In this document: positions 8,458 to 18,227 of the stretch, in pieces
Position numbering within the stretch: position 1 is the first letter of the stretch
Layout: the number at the start of each line of letters is the position of its first letter
DNA from: Edaphobacter aggregans DSM 19364
Lineage (GTDB): Bacteria; Acidobacteriota; Terriglobia; Terriglobales; Acidobacteriaceae
DNA: 64,000 nt
Direction: 5' to 3'
Assembly (NCBI RefSeq): GCF_000745965.1
Contig: NZ_JQKI01000023.1
Span: 26,846-90,845, forward strand
Notes under the pieces: model-generated
The model's input: the letters and a program-made list of their open reading frames with translations, nothing else
Databases searched by the model: none
What the model was told of the DNA's origin: nothing
Position numbers and translations under genes: made by a program

Positions 8458-11400
8458 CTACCGCTCCGTTAGCGACTCCGCCTTTCTCCGCACATAGAAC
8501 CCTGTCGCGCCAGCCGAAAACCCAGCCTCCAGCAGATACTTCGCCAGCGCATGTCCTCCCGCCGGAACGCCGTTCACCGTCGAGATCAGCATTCCCGCCC
8601 TCGCGTCTCCCTCCTCCTTGCGCTCCTCCACGCGCCGCACAAGAAACTCCGCCAGCCCTTGCGCCACATGCGATCGCTGCGGCTCTTCCTCCGGCAGAAA
8701 CACCTGCACATTCGGATTCCCCCGCCGCAGATACGCAACCAACGCCCCATCCCCAAGAATCACCTTCGCCCCGACGCTGCGCGTCAGCAGCGTCCCCGCC
8801 TCCGCCGCCGGCCAGCGCAGCAGAGCCCCATGAGGATTCGCCGGATCCGTCGCCGCCAGCTCCACCATCTCCACCTTGCCGTCTTCCCGCCGCGCACGCA
8901 GCGACCGCAACAGCTCCACCGCCGCCGGCAGCGCAAACTGCGTCGCTCCCAGTTCCGCCGCAAAGTACCCGCGCCGAACCTTCCCGCTCTCCTCCATCGC
9001 CTTCAGCACGTCGTAGACTGCCGAGAATCCCCCCGGCAACCCCTCCGCATGCGCCGTCTCGCGAAACACGACGCCATAGCGGGCAAGCAGCTGCGACGCC
9101 ACCCGATGGCTCCACTCCGTAGCCGACCTCCCCTCGGCAAACGCCGCCGCCTGCAGCGCCCATCGCCCCTGCCCACTCGGGGGTGTAGTCCGTCTCGACC
9201 TGAACCCCGCCTGAAATCCCACTTCCCTCCGCACAGGCCTGCGCGACGCCGCCGGAGGCTCGCAGTAAGCCCGCAGCGCCGCCATGCCATCGTTGGTCAT
9301 CATCCCCCGCCACACCAGCCGCCACAGAGCATCCAGCGTCTCACCTGGATACCCTCCGCCTACGCCCTCATGCAGCTCCTGAAAGAACGAAGCCCCCCGC
9401 GCCCTCAGGTACTCGACAATCGCACCCTCCCGCTCATTGCTCTCCGTTCCCAGCTCCCTGCCACCTGCCTGCAGAGGCCACAGCGCCGATAGCTGCTCCG
9501 CAAGATAGAGCGTAACCCGACCATCCCGCTCCCCCAGCGGCTCCAGCCCCACCCACACCACCTCGCCCGCGGCGATCAGCGTATCCAGGTCGCTCGTCCT
9601 GTAACCCGCAATCCGCGCCGGCAGAATCTCCGTCTCCAGAATCGACGCCGGCAGCGGTGCTCCCTGCAGACTCTCGATCGCATCCAGCAGCGCATCCAGA
9701 CCCTTTCGCGGCTGCACCACGCCCTGCCATCGCGTCAGCATCCTCGCCAGCGTCCTCTGCTCCACCGGCTCCACCTCGCGGCGCAGACGAGCCAGGCTCT
9801 TGCGCCGGATCGTCCGCAGCACCTCGTCCTCGCACCACTCGCGATGCGCTCCCCCCGGTCGGAAACCTCCCTCAACGAGACGTCCCGCCTGCACGAGCCG
9901 CTCGAGCACCGCCTCCACCCGTTCCACCGGCACGCCGAATCGCGACGCGCACTCCGGCGTAGTGAACGGCCCATGCGTCCGCGCAAACCTCCGCACCAGG
10001 TCCACCGTCGCATCCGGCGCTACCTCCAGAAACGCCGCAGGCAATCGCGCCGGGAGCGCCACTCCCACCGCATCGCGATACCGCGCCGCATCCTCCACCG
10101 CGATCAGTCTCCGCTCACCCGCAAGCTCCACCTCCAGCACGCGCTTCGCCCGCAGCAGCTTCTCCACGCTTCCGCAGACCGCATCGTTCGCGCACCTGAG
10201 CCGCAGCTCCTCTCGCGTCAGATCCCCCAGCCGCAGCAGCAGATCGTGCACGCCGTCCATCGTCCGCGCCTTGTAGTTGTCCACGAGGCACTGCAGCTGC
10301 TCCTCGGTCTCCTCGATCGCGCCCGCGTCCAGCAGCTCGCGGAGGTCCGCATCGCCCATCAGCTCGCGCAGCTGATCCTGATCGATCGCCAGCGTCTGAG
10401 CCCTCCGCTCGGCAAGCGGAGCATCGCCGTCGTACAGATAATTCGCCACGTACCCAAACAGCAGAGCCGAAGCGAACGGGCTCGGCGTCCGCGAGTCCAC
10501 CGTATGCACCCGCAGCGTTCGATTCGCCACACTCTCCAGCGTCTCCATCAGGGCCGGCATATCGAACACATCCCTCAGGCACTCGCGATACGCCTCCAGC
10601 ACCATCGGAAACTCCGCATACCGGCTCGCCACCCGCAGCAGGTCATACGCCCGCTTCCGCTGCTGCCACAGCGGAGTCCTGCCATCCGCCCGCCTCCTCG
10701 GCAGCAGCAACGCCCTCGCCGAGCTCTCACGAAACTTCGCCGCAAACATCGGCGTCGCGCTCAGCTGCCCCATCACCAGCTCAGCCGCCTCCGTCGCCTC
10801 CAGCAAAAACGGCTCGACACTCGGCGGCTCGTCCGTCTCCGGAAAGCGCAGCACAAACCCGTCCTCGCTCCACATCGCCTCCACATCAGGACCACCCAGC
10901 GCCCGCACCTTCGCCGTAGCCGCCATCGACCACGGCGCATGCACGCGGCTTCCAAAAGGCGTCAGCACACACACCCTCCAGAAGCCCAGCTCATCGCGCA
11001 CCCGCTCCACCACAACATTGCGGTCATCCGGAACCACCACCGTCGCCAGCTCCTGATCCGCGATGTAACGAAGCACATTCTCCGCCGCCACCGGATCCAG
11101 ATCGTGCGACTCCACCAGCCTCGCCACCGCCGCTCCCCGCGGCATCTCGCGCACCTCCCGCACCAGCGCGCCGATCCTGCGCCCAAACTCCAGCGGCCTC
11201 CCCGCTCTGTCTCCATGCCAGAACGGCGTCTTCCCCGCCTCGCCCGGCGCCGGCGTCACCAGCACACGGTCATGCGTAATCTCTTCGATCCTCCACGCCG
11301 AAGCCCCCAGCACAAACGTCTCCCCGGGCTTGCTCTCGAAGACCATCTCCTCATCCAGCTCGCCCACCCGCACCGGCTTCGCCCGCTCGCCGGCAAGAAA

Positions 11401-13206
11401 CACGCCATACATCCCACGATCCGGAATCGTCCCCGCATTCAGAATCGCAATCCGCTTCACACCTGCACGTGGCGTAATCCACTGCCGCTTCCGGTCCCAG
11501 GTAATCCTCGGCCGCAGCTCTGCAAACTCATCCGACGGATACCGTCCCGCCAGCATATCCAGCACCCCATCGAAAACCTCGCGGCTCAGCCCCGCAAACG
11601 GAGCCGCACTCCGCATCAGCGCAAACAACTCCTCGTACCCGATCCCCGGCCCATCCTCTTCTCCGCTCCACCTCGCCTGCGTCGCCTCCACGTCTCTGCT
11701 CAGCGGAGGATGAGCCACCACTGCCACAATCTGCTGCGCCAGCACATCCAGCGGATTGCGCAGAAACCTCGTCGACTCCACATGCCCCTCGTGCATCGCC
11801 CGCGTCACTGCGGCACATGCCACCAGATCGGCGCGATACTTCGGAAAGATCACCCCGCTCGAACGCGCCCCCACCTGGTGCCCCGCCCTGCCAATCCGCT
11901 GCATCCCGCTCGCTACCGAGGGCGGCGACTCGATCTGCACCACCTGGTCGATCGCCCCCATATCGATCCCCAGTTCCAGCGACGATGTCGCAACCAGCGC
12001 GCGAATCTCTCCCGCCTTCAGCAGCTCTTCGATCTCACTGCGCTGCGCCGCCGCCAGCGATCCATGATGAGCCCGCGCAATCGACTCTCCCGCCAGATCG
12101 TTCAGCGCCCCCGCCATCCGCTCCGCCACGCGACGCGCATTCACAAAGATCAGTGTCGAACGATGCGCACGAACGATCTCCAGCACACGCGGATAGATCG
12201 ACTGCCAGATCGACCCACGCTTCGTCCCTACCGCCTCCCTCTCCTCGTCCGTCTGATCGAGCGCCGTGCTCAGCCGGGCCATATCCTCCACCGGAACCTC
12301 CACCTTCAGCTCCAGCCTCTTCCTCGCCCCCGTATTCACCACCGTCACCGCCCGATATACCGGCACAGCCGCCGCACTCTCTTCCTCATCGAGCACTCCG
12401 GCAACCAGCCGCTGACTCGCTGACTCGCTGACTCGCTGACTTGCTCCTCCGCTGACTCGCTGACTTGCTGACTCGCTTTCTCGCTGACTCGCTCCTCCCA
12501 GAAACCGCCCCACCTCCTCCAGCGGCCTCTGCGTCGCCGACAGCCCAAGCCTCTGCAACCGCCTCCCGCAAAGCGCCTCCAGCCTCTCCAGCGACACCGC
12601 CAGATGCGCCCCGCGCTTCGTCGGAACCAGCGCATGAATCTCATCAACGATCACCGTCTCGACCGTCCGCAGCGCCTCGCCCGCCCCCGAGGTCAGCATC
12701 AGGTACAGGCTCTCCGGCGTTGTAATCACTATCTCTCCAGGATGCCTCTTGAACCGCGCCCTCTCCCTCTGCGGTGTATCACCCGTTCGAACGGCGATCT
12801 CCGGAACGTGCACCCGCACGCCCTCCCGCCGCGCCATCTCCGCAATCCCCTCCAGCGGCCGCTGCAGATTGCGCTCCACGTCCACCGCCAACGCCTTCAA
12901 CGGCGACACATACACCACCCGCGAGCCGCGCTCCGCATCGGGCGCAGTCCCCAGCATCAACTTATTCAGGCACCACAGAAACGCCGTCAGCGTCTTGCCC
13001 GTGCCTGTCGGCGCCAGGATCAGCGTCGACTCCCCACGCGCAATCGCCGGCCAGCCCTCCACCTGCGGAGCCGTCGGCTCGCCCAGCGCCTCGCGAAACC
13101 ACCGCGCCGTCACCGGATGAAACAACTCCAGCACGTCGCCGTCCACAGAGACAGCCGTGCTCTTCGGTCTTCCCTTCTCTTTCGTGTTCGAGTGGGTACG
13201 TGGCAT
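8458..13206 (-). CDS. lhr: Lhr-type ATP-dependent DNA helicase
   Basis: Superfamily 2 helicase of about 1582 residues, matching full-length bacterial Lhr (helicase core plus long C-terminal region), implicated in DNA repair. The core shows Walker A APTGTGKT, Walker B VDEIHAL, motif III LGLSATQRP, LGIDMGAIDQVVQ and the arginine-finger region QRIGRAGHQ. A winged-helix and Lhr C-terminal region follow. The start chosen is the Met at 13206 (MPRTHS); a Met 14 codons upstream (13248) is possible but precedes poorly conserved sequence. Between the two RecA-like lobes the protein carries a Ser/Gln/Arg/Glu-rich insert encoded by an octanucleotide array (12411-12498). Confidence 0.93.
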   Translation of the reverse strand: MPRTHSNTKEKGRPKSTAVSVDGDVLELFHPVTARWFREALGEPTAPQVEGWPAIARGESTLILAPTGTGKTLTAFLWCLNKLMLGTAPDAERGSRVVYVSPLKALAVDVERNLQRPLEGIAEMARREGVRVHVPEIAVRTGDTPQRERARFKRHPGEIVITTPESLYLMLTSGAGEALRTVETVIVDEIHALVPTKRGAHLAVSLERLEALCGRRLQRLGLSATQRPLEEVGRFLGGASQRESESASQRVSGGASQRVSESASQRLVAGVLDEEESAAAVPVYRAVTVVNTGARKRLELKVEVPVEDMARLSTALDQTDEEREAVGTKRGSIWQSIYPRVLEIVRAHRSTLIFVNARRVAERMAGALNDLAGESIARAHHGSLAAAQRSEIEELLKAGEIRALVATSSLELGIDMGAIDQVVQIESPPSVASGMQRIGRAGHQVGARSSGVIFPKYRADLVACAAVTRAMHEGHVESTRFLRNPLDVLAQQIVAVVAHPPLSRDVEATQARWSGEEDGPGIGYEELFALMRSAAPFAGLSREVFDGVLDMLAGRYPSDEFAELRPRITWDRKRQWITPRAGVKRIAILNAGTIPDRGMYGVFLAGERAKPVRVGELDEEMVFESKPGETFVLGASAWRIEEITHDRVLVTPAPGEAGKTPFWHGDRAGRPLEFGRRIGALVREVREMPRGAAVARLVESHDLDPVAAENVLRYIADQELATVVVPDDRNVVVERVRDELGFWRVCVLTPFGSRVHAPWSMAATAKVRALGGPDVEAMWSEDGFVLRFPETDEPPSVEPFLLEATEAAELVMGQLSATPMFAAKFRESSARALLLPRRRADGRTPLWQQRKRAYDLLRVASRYAEFPMVLEAYRECLRDVFDMPALMETLESVANRTLRVHTVDSRTPSPFASALLFGYVANYLYDGDAPLAERRAQTLAIDQDQLRELMGDADLRELLDAGAIEETEEQLQCLVDNYKARTMDGVHDLLLRLGDLTREELRLRCANDAVCGSVEKLLRAKRVLEVELAGERRLIAVEDAARYRDAVGVALPARLPAAFLEVAPDATVDLVRRFARTHGPFTTPECASRFGVPVERVEAVLERLVQAGRLVEGGFRPGGAHREWCEDEVLRTIRRKSLARLRREVEPVEQRTLARMLTRWQGVVQPRKGLDALLDAIESLQGAPLPASILETEILPARIAGYRTSDLDTLIAAGEVVWVGLEPLGERDGRVTLYLAEQLSALWPLQAGGRELGTESNEREGAIVEYLRARGASFFQELHEGVGGGYPGETLDALWRLVWRGMMTNDGMAALRAYCEPPAASRRPVRREVGFQAGFRSRRTTPPSGQGRWALQAAAFAEGRSATEWSHRVASQLLARYGVVFRETAHAEGLPGGFSAVYDVLKAMEESGKVRRGYFAAELGATQFALPAAVELLRSLRARREDGKVEMVELAATDPANPHGALLRWPAAEAGTLLTRSVGAKVILGDGALVAYLRRGNPNVQVFLPEEEPQRSHVAQGLAEFLVRRVEERKEEGDARAGMLISTVNGVPAGGHALAKYLLEAGFSAGATGFYVRRKAESLTER
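12411..12498. repeat. Octanucleotide array inside lhr (11 units)
   Basis: Eleven consecutive 8-base units: seven gctgactc or gctgactt copies interrupted by gctcctcc (twice) and gctttctc variants. On the coding strand the unit is gagtcagc. Because eight is not a multiple of three, three units encode an eight-residue period (SESASQRV-like). A change of one unit would shift the lhr reading frame. Confidence 0.9.
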
Positions 13207-13293
13207 CGCCAACCAGGTCGCTCTTTCAGCAGCATACCTGCCGCACACTTATGCGATGCTCCTTACCCCGCCATCGTCACACCCGCATCAGCC

Positions 13294-14115
13294 CTAAAAC
13301 ACCGGCCGATAAAAGTAAGAGTTCGCAGAGAACTCCACCTCAAACAGATTCGTCGACTCCTCCGCCTGCTCCGCGTTCCCCAGCAGAAGATACCCATCTG
13401 GCGCCATATGTTGGTGCACATCGCGAAACACCACGCTCCTGTCCTCCTGCGAAAAGTACAGCAGCACATTCCGCAGCAGAACCAGGTCAAACACCGGAAG
13501 CTTCGGCAGCAGACCGCACAGATTAGCGCACTCGAACTCGCACATCGCTCGAATTCGCGGGCTCATCTCCCACTCCTCTCCCTCTCGCGTCATATGCTTC
13601 AGCAGCATCCTCGCCGGCAGCCCGCGGTTTACCTCGAGCCTCCGGTACCGTCCCCTGCGCGCATACTCCACCACCTGCCGCGAGATGTCGGTCCCGATCA
13701 CCCTCACGTCCCACAGCGCAATCTCCGGCAGATGCTCCGCGAGCATCATCGCCAGGCTGTAGGCCTCCTGCCCCGTCGAGCTCACCGCACTCCATATCCG
13801 CAGACTGCGCTGGTGTCGCCTCGCCTCGATCAGCCGAGGCAGAATCGTCTCGCGCAGCAGATCGAACGGCTTTACATCGCGGAAGAAGCTCGTCTCGTTG
13901 ATCGTCATCGCCTCGGCCACCGCGCGATGCAGATGCGCCGGCCTGTCCGAACGCAGCAGATGCACGAAGTCCTCCAGGTTCGACGCTCCCGCCATCCGCG
14001 CAAGCGGCGTCAGCTTAGAATCGAACAGCGAATTGCGCGAAGGATCGATCATGTTCGCCGACTGCGTCATCACCACCTCTCGCAGATACGCGTAATCGGA
14101 ATCAGTACAGGCCAT
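13294..14115 (-). CDS. cheR: CheR chemoreceptor glutamate methyltransferase
   Basis: Transfers methyl groups from S-adenosylmethionine to glutamates of chemoreceptors, for adaptation. 273 residues, the normal CheR length. A helical N-terminal domain (about 1-80) is followed by a Rossmann-like SAM domain. Signatures include NETSFFRD, the SAM-binding region IWSAVSSTGQEAYSLAM, VIGTDIS and FDLVLLRNVLLYF. The canonical SAM loop W-S-A-A-C-S-x-G-x-E-x-Y-S is here S-A-V-S-S-T-G-Q-E, so the usual Cys is Ser. It overlaps the 3' end of cheB by 14 bases as the last gene of the operon. Confidence 0.93.
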   Translation of the reverse strand: MACTDSDYAYLREVVMTQSANMIDPSRNSLFDSKLTPLARMAGASNLEDFVHLLRSDRPAHLHRAVAEAMTINETSFFRDVKPFDLLRETILPRLIEARRHQRSLRIWSAVSSTGQEAYSLAMMLAEHLPEIALWDVRVIGTDISRQVVEYARRGRYRRLEVNRGLPARMLLKHMTREGEEWEMSPRIRAMCEFECANLCGLLPKLPVFDLVLLRNVLLYFSQEDRSVVFRDVHQHMAPDGYLLLGNAEQAEESTNLFEVEFSANSYFYRPVF

Positions 14116-15298
14116 ACGCTACCTCCCGCCGCAAACTCGTCAGCTCTGCTGCTCGCGGCGCCACTCTCGTTCTAGCCACCCGCCCCGCATTCACTCTCTG
14201 GTTCACCTCGCGCGCCATCGCGTCCAGCGGTAGCGTAGCGCTTGCAATGCCCGACTCCGAGATCCGTCCCGGCATCCCCCACACCGCAGAGCTCGCCTCG
14301 TCCTGCGCCAGCACCACGCCGCCCGAATCGTGCACCGCCCGCGCTCCGTCCAGCCCATCCGAGCCCATGCCCGTCAGCACCAGTGCCAGAACTCCCGCAC
14401 CATACACGCGAGCCGCCGAAGAGAACAGATAGTCCACCGATGGCCTGCAATGATTCAGGGGCTCCTGGCTGTGCAGCTTCACTCTGCCACTGCGCACCCG
14501 CTCGCCCGCAGCACTCAGCAGATGCGGAGCCACCTCCATATGCGTATCTCCCGGAGCCAGCAGCACACGGCCCGCCCGCAGCGGCGCGCCATGGTAGGCC
14601 TCCTCCACTCGCAGCGCACAGCATCGATCCAGCCGCTCCGCCAGCACTCCCGTAAACAACTTGGGCATGTGCTGCACAATCAGCACCGGCACCGGAAGAT
14701 CCGGGGCAAGCCGCGGCAGCAGCTGTTCCAGCGCCGTCGGTCCCCCCGTCGAAGCTCCGATCACCACCGCTTCGACCGGGCGATCCATGGCCTCCGAGCT
14801 AGCCGTGAATCTCGCTCGCGGAACAACGCTCGACACCGCGCTCTCTCTCCGCACACTCACCAGCGCGGCGATCTTCGGCAGCAGCTGCTCCGCCAGCGAA
14901 GCCAGCGCGCCCTCAAAGTCCCTCTGCCCCGCCGGCTTCATCACATAGTCCGCCGCGCCGCGAGTCAGCGCATCCAGAGTCGCCCGCGCGCCGCGCTCCG
15001 TGTGCGAGCTGCACATGATCACCGGCAGCCGCTGCCTGTTCGCGCGCAGATGATCCAGCACCTCCAGCCCGCTCAGCCGGGGCATCTCCAGATCCAGCAC
15101 CAGCACATCCGGCGCAAGTCGCATCACCGCCTCCAGGCACTCCACGCCGTCCCGCGCCACCCCCGCCAGCTCCATCTTCGGCAGCTCGCCGCACGGATCG
15201 TTCGCGTGCCGCTCAAACAGAGTTCTCATGATCCCGCGCATCACCGCCGAATCATCCACCGCAAGAACGCGCAGAGGCCGCTCCCCTGAATTCACCAT
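14102..15298 (-). CDS. cheB: CheB protein-glutamate methylesterase/deamidase
   Basis: Removes methyl groups from chemoreceptors when phosphorylated. The receiver domain (about 8-130) has AVDDSAVMR, the phospho-acceptor Asp in VLDLEMPRL, and YVMKP. The CheB catalytic domain (about 190-385) has the active Ser in GASTGG, His in VQHMP, and Asp in GMGSDGLDG. The start at 15298 (MVNSGERP) follows a ggaagagg ribosome site; a Met 14 codons further up (15340) would overrun the spacer to cheY. It overlaps cheR and follows cheY by 48 bases. Confidence 0.94.
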   Translation of the reverse strand: MVNSGERPLRVLAVDDSAVMRGIMRTLFERHANDPCGELPKMELAGVARDGVECLEAVMRLAPDVLVLDLEMPRLSGLEVLDHLRANRQRLPVIMCSSHTERGARATLDALTRGAADYVMKPAGQRDFEGALASLAEQLLPKIAALVSVRRESAVSSVVPRARFTASSEAMDRPVEAVVIGASTGGPTALEQLLPRLAPDLPVPVLIVQHMPKLFTGVLAERLDRCCALRVEEAYHGAPLRAGRVLLAPGDTHMEVAPHLLSAAGERVRSGRVKLHSQEPLNHCRPSVDYLFSSAARVYGAGVLALVLTGMGSDGLDGARAVHDSGGVVLAQDEASSAVWGMPGRISESGIASATLPLDAMAREVNQRVNAGRVARTRVAPRAAELTSLRREVAYGLY

Positions 15299-15346
15299 GT
15301 GCCCTGTCCTCTTCCTTCCGCAATCCGCAGTACGAAACACCCTTCC

Positions 15347-15733
15347 TCAACTGCCTTCCGGCGTCAGGCGGCAAAAGCCCAGAAGCATCATCTTCTCGCG
15401 CAGGCTCTCCGGCGTGAACGGCTTCATCAGAAACTCGTCGGCTCCGTTGTTTAGTGCCATCGAGATGAACGAGTTGTCCGCCTCCGTCGTCACCATCATC
15501 ACCTTCATCTCCGGATGCAGCTTCACCTCTCGCAGCGCTTTCACGCACTCCAGGCCGTTCATCACCGGCATGTTCACGTCCAACAACATCAGGTCAAACT
15601 CCTTCTCATCCGTCAGCACCGCCAGCGCATCGCTTCCGTCCACGGCCTCCTCGCACGCGATTCCCATCCGATCCAGCAGATGCCGCAGATACTCCCGGAT
15701 AAAGCTCGAATCATCCACGATCAGTGCCCTCAT
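15347..15733 (-). CDS. cheY: CheY-like single-domain response regulator
   Basis: 128-residue stand-alone receiver. It has the acidic pair in IVDDSS, the phosphorylated Asp in LLDVNMP, Thr in MVTTEA and Lys in LMKPF. In chemotaxis it carries the phosphoryl signal from CheA to the motor. The Met at 15733 was chosen because it starts the conserved strand MRALIVDDS and overlaps the cheW stop by four bases (ATGA); the open frame extends 50 codons further upstream, but that part lies inside cheW. The cognate kinase gene in this operon is broken. Confidence 0.93.
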   Translation of the reverse strand: MRALIVDDSSFIREYLRHLLDRMGIACEEAVDGSDALAVLTDEKEFDLMLLDVNMPVMNGLECVKALREVKLHPEMKVMMVTTEADNSFISMALNNGADEFLMKPFTPESLREKMMLLGFCRLTPEGS

Positions 15734-16272
15734 GCGTTCTCCCCTGTCACTCCCTGCTTGAACATTCCCGTCTCGGCCAGCCGCGATGGGCGCAGCTTCT
15801 GCGGATCCAGCTGCACCATCAATCCGTTCGGCATCTTGTACGCTCCATCGAACAGCCACTTGCACTTCGCCTCCAGCGTGCACGGATTGGCCTCCAGCAT
15901 CCTCCGGCTCACCGTCACCACAGCTCCCACTGCGTCGACCATCAGGCCGAACCGCTCCTCGCCGTCACGGTCTTCGAGCACCAGCACGCAGCCCGCCTCC
16001 TTGCTCTCCGGCAGTCCTAGCAGCGCGCGAAAGCTCACCGTCGTCAGCACGTCGCCGCGATACGGAACCACACCGGCCACAAACGCCGGAGCCATAGGAA
16101 CCCGCTCCAGCTTCTCGCGCTTGCCCAGCACCTCGCGAATCTTGCCCGTGTCGATGCCGAAGCTCTCATTGCCCGCAAACATCGAGCACAGCGACGTGCT
16201 GTCGTCCTCCTCATGGATCTGCTGTGCGCCCTGCGCCTCTTGTCCCACGATCTTCACGCGACCTCCCTCCAC
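15730..16272 (-). CDS. cheW: CheW-like chemotaxis coupling protein
   Basis: 180-residue scaffold linking receptors to CheA. After a divergent 30-residue start, the CheW fold is recognisable: FGIDTGKIREVLG, VPMAPAFVAGVVPYRGDVLTTVSFRALLG, then LMVDAVGAVVTVS. The N-terminus (MEGGRVKIVGQEAQG) is polar and unlike standard CheW. Its start overlaps the end of the disrupted cheA by 19 bases and its stop overlaps cheY by four, so it is translationally coupled within the che operon. Confidence 0.9.
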   Translation of the reverse strand: MEGGRVKIVGQEAQGAQQIHEEDDSTSLCSMFAGNESFGIDTGKIREVLGKREKLERVPMAPAFVAGVVPYRGDVLTTVSFRALLGLPESKEAGCVLVLEDRDGEERFGLMVDAVGAVVTVSRRMLEANPCTLEAKCKWLFDGAYKMPNGLMVQLDPQKLRPSRLAETGMFKQGVTGENA

Positions 16273-18144
16273 GCATCCGCCGAGCCCGCGCCAAATCCGC
16301 GGAAGATCGTCGTAAGCTTCTCCTTCACCAGCGCCAGGTCCATCCCGCCGCTCGCCGCATCCTTCTCCAGCAGCGTGCCATCGGAGACATCGAGCACCCT
16401 CCGCACCACAACCCCCAGTCGCGGAGATCCCTTCACGCTCGCATCGCCACAGATCAGCACCGTCGCCGCCGTCTCCTCGCCCTTCTGCTCGAGCGACTCC
16501 ATCTCATCCAGCACGCGGCCGTCGTCCCTCAGCTGCAGCAGTTCGCCGCGATACTGCAACAGCGCGCGCCCGTTCGCATACTCGATCTGGCTCAGCGGAA
16601 CGCTCTCGATCCGCTCCACCACGCCCAGCGGAAGCGCCGTGCGCTCGCGCGGCCTGTCCTCAAAGACCAGGAACGACGCCTCGTCCTTCTGCTCTGGCGC
16701 TACTCCCTGCTCCTCTTCCTCTTCTTCGACCACCGGCTTCACGCCCGCGCGCGCCGCCGTAGCCGCAATATCCAGAATCAGCGCCAGCGTCCCGTTGCCC
16801 AGCACCGTCGCGGCGGGATATACACCAGCTCCACCAGCGTCGTCTGCGGCAGCGCAAAGCTCTGCCCCCCGCTGCGCACTACCAGCGCCGGCACAATCGC
16901 CAGCGTCAGCGGAACCCGCAGCCTGAGCGTCGTGCCCACGCCAACCTTCGACTCCAGCTCGACGCTGCCGCCCACCTTCTCCACATTGGCACGAACCACA
17001 TCCATGCCCACGCCGCGGCCCGAAACCGTCGTCACCGCCGAAGCCGTCGAAAATCCCGGCAGAAAGATCAGCTGCAATGCCTCGCGCTCCGTCATCTCCG
17101 TGGCCTGCTCCAGGGTCACCAGTCCACGCTCGACGGCCTTCTTCAGCACGCGCTCCATCGCAATGCCGCCGCCGTCGTCCGAGACCTCGATCACCACGAC
17201 CCGCTCTGATGGAACGCCCGCAACCGGACGCATCCCTCCGCCGGCTTGCCCGCCAGCACACGATCCGCCGGAGCTTCGATCCCGTGGTCCACCGCGTTTC
17301 GCACCGCATGCGTCAGCGGGTCCTTGATCGCCTCCAGCAGGCTCTTGTCCAGTCCCGTCTCTTGCCCCGAGAACTCGATCCGCACATCGCGACCGCACGT
17401 CCGCGCCAGGTCGCGCACCATCCTCGGAAACTTGCCGAATAGATTCCCCACCGGCTGCATCCGCGCCTGCATCACCGTCTCGCGCAGATCAGCCGTCACC
17501 GAGTCCAGCCGCCGCGCCAGCTCCTGGAAGTTCGTCGACTCCACGCCGCTCTGCAGCATCTGGTTGCGCGTCAGCACTAGCTCGCCGACCAGGTTCATCA
17601 TCCGGTTCAGCACGTCCACATCAATGCGCAGCGTCTTGTCGCTGTTTGCCGCCGCGTGCACCGCCTGCGCGGCCGTCGTCTGCGCCGCCGCCTCCACCTC
17701 GCCCGCAGCCTTCATCATCACCACCGGCGCAGGCCTCTCCGGTTCGCCCGCAGCGGCCTCTCCATTCAACGCCGCAAGCTCCGCGATCAGCGCGCTGTCG
17801 TCATCGCCCGCGCGCGTCCCCTCGCCGCCCGTCTCCTCAATCAGTGCCAGGATCGCCCGCAGCCCATCCAGCAGCCGCAGCAGTCCGCTGATCAGCTCCT
17901 CGGTCACCGCCAGCCGCGCTTCGCGCAGCGAGCCCAGCAGATGCTCTCCCGCGTGCGCCAGCTTCTCCAGCCGGTTGAACCCCAGAAACCCCGTCGTGCC
18001 CTTGATCGTATGCACCGAGCGGAAGATCTCTCCCACCAGCTGCGCACGGTCCTCAGGCCGAGCCTCGAGCTCAGTCAGGCACCGCTCCATGCGGTCCAGT
18101 CCCTCTTGGCTCTCTGCGATAAATTCTTTGGTCAGGTCGTCCAC
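16254..18144 (-). pseudogene. cheA: Chemotaxis histidine kinase CheA, two out-of-frame deletions
   Basis: First gene of the che operon, spread over three frames. Frame one (18144-17191) has the HPt domain with phospho-His in VHTIKGTTGFLG, the dimerisation domain around LNRMMNLVGELVLTRNQ, and the kinase N-box [12 protein letters not shown]. It runs out of frame after AFHQSG. Frame two resumes at [14 protein letters not shown] with the G boxes ([10 protein letters not shown]). The junction near 17200 fits loss of four bases. A second break near 16813 joins TLVELVYIP directly to [16 protein letters not shown], so much of the first CheW-like (P5) domain is missing. A second CheW-like domain (ALPLGVVERIES, LLQYRGELLQL) completes the C-terminus. 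No functional full-length kinase can be made from this reading. Confidence 0.88.
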
Positions 18145-18227
18145 ATCCCTCTTATCGCGCAGCCGTCACAAAGCATTAGCTGGTCAATTACTTGCCTTCA
18201 CCGAACACACCCGATAGCCTCACATTT

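Noticed and set aside
9844..12423. Very long plus-strand ORF (859 codons) opposite lhr
   Set aside because: Antisense shadow of a clear helicase gene; its translation is Arg/His/Pro-rich low-complexity with no domain.
8458..18144. Possible CRISPR-like array in the octanucleotide tract of lhr
   Set aside because: Units are 8 bases without spacers and are translated in frame; not CRISPR. No CRISPR array or cas gene was seen anywhere in the window.
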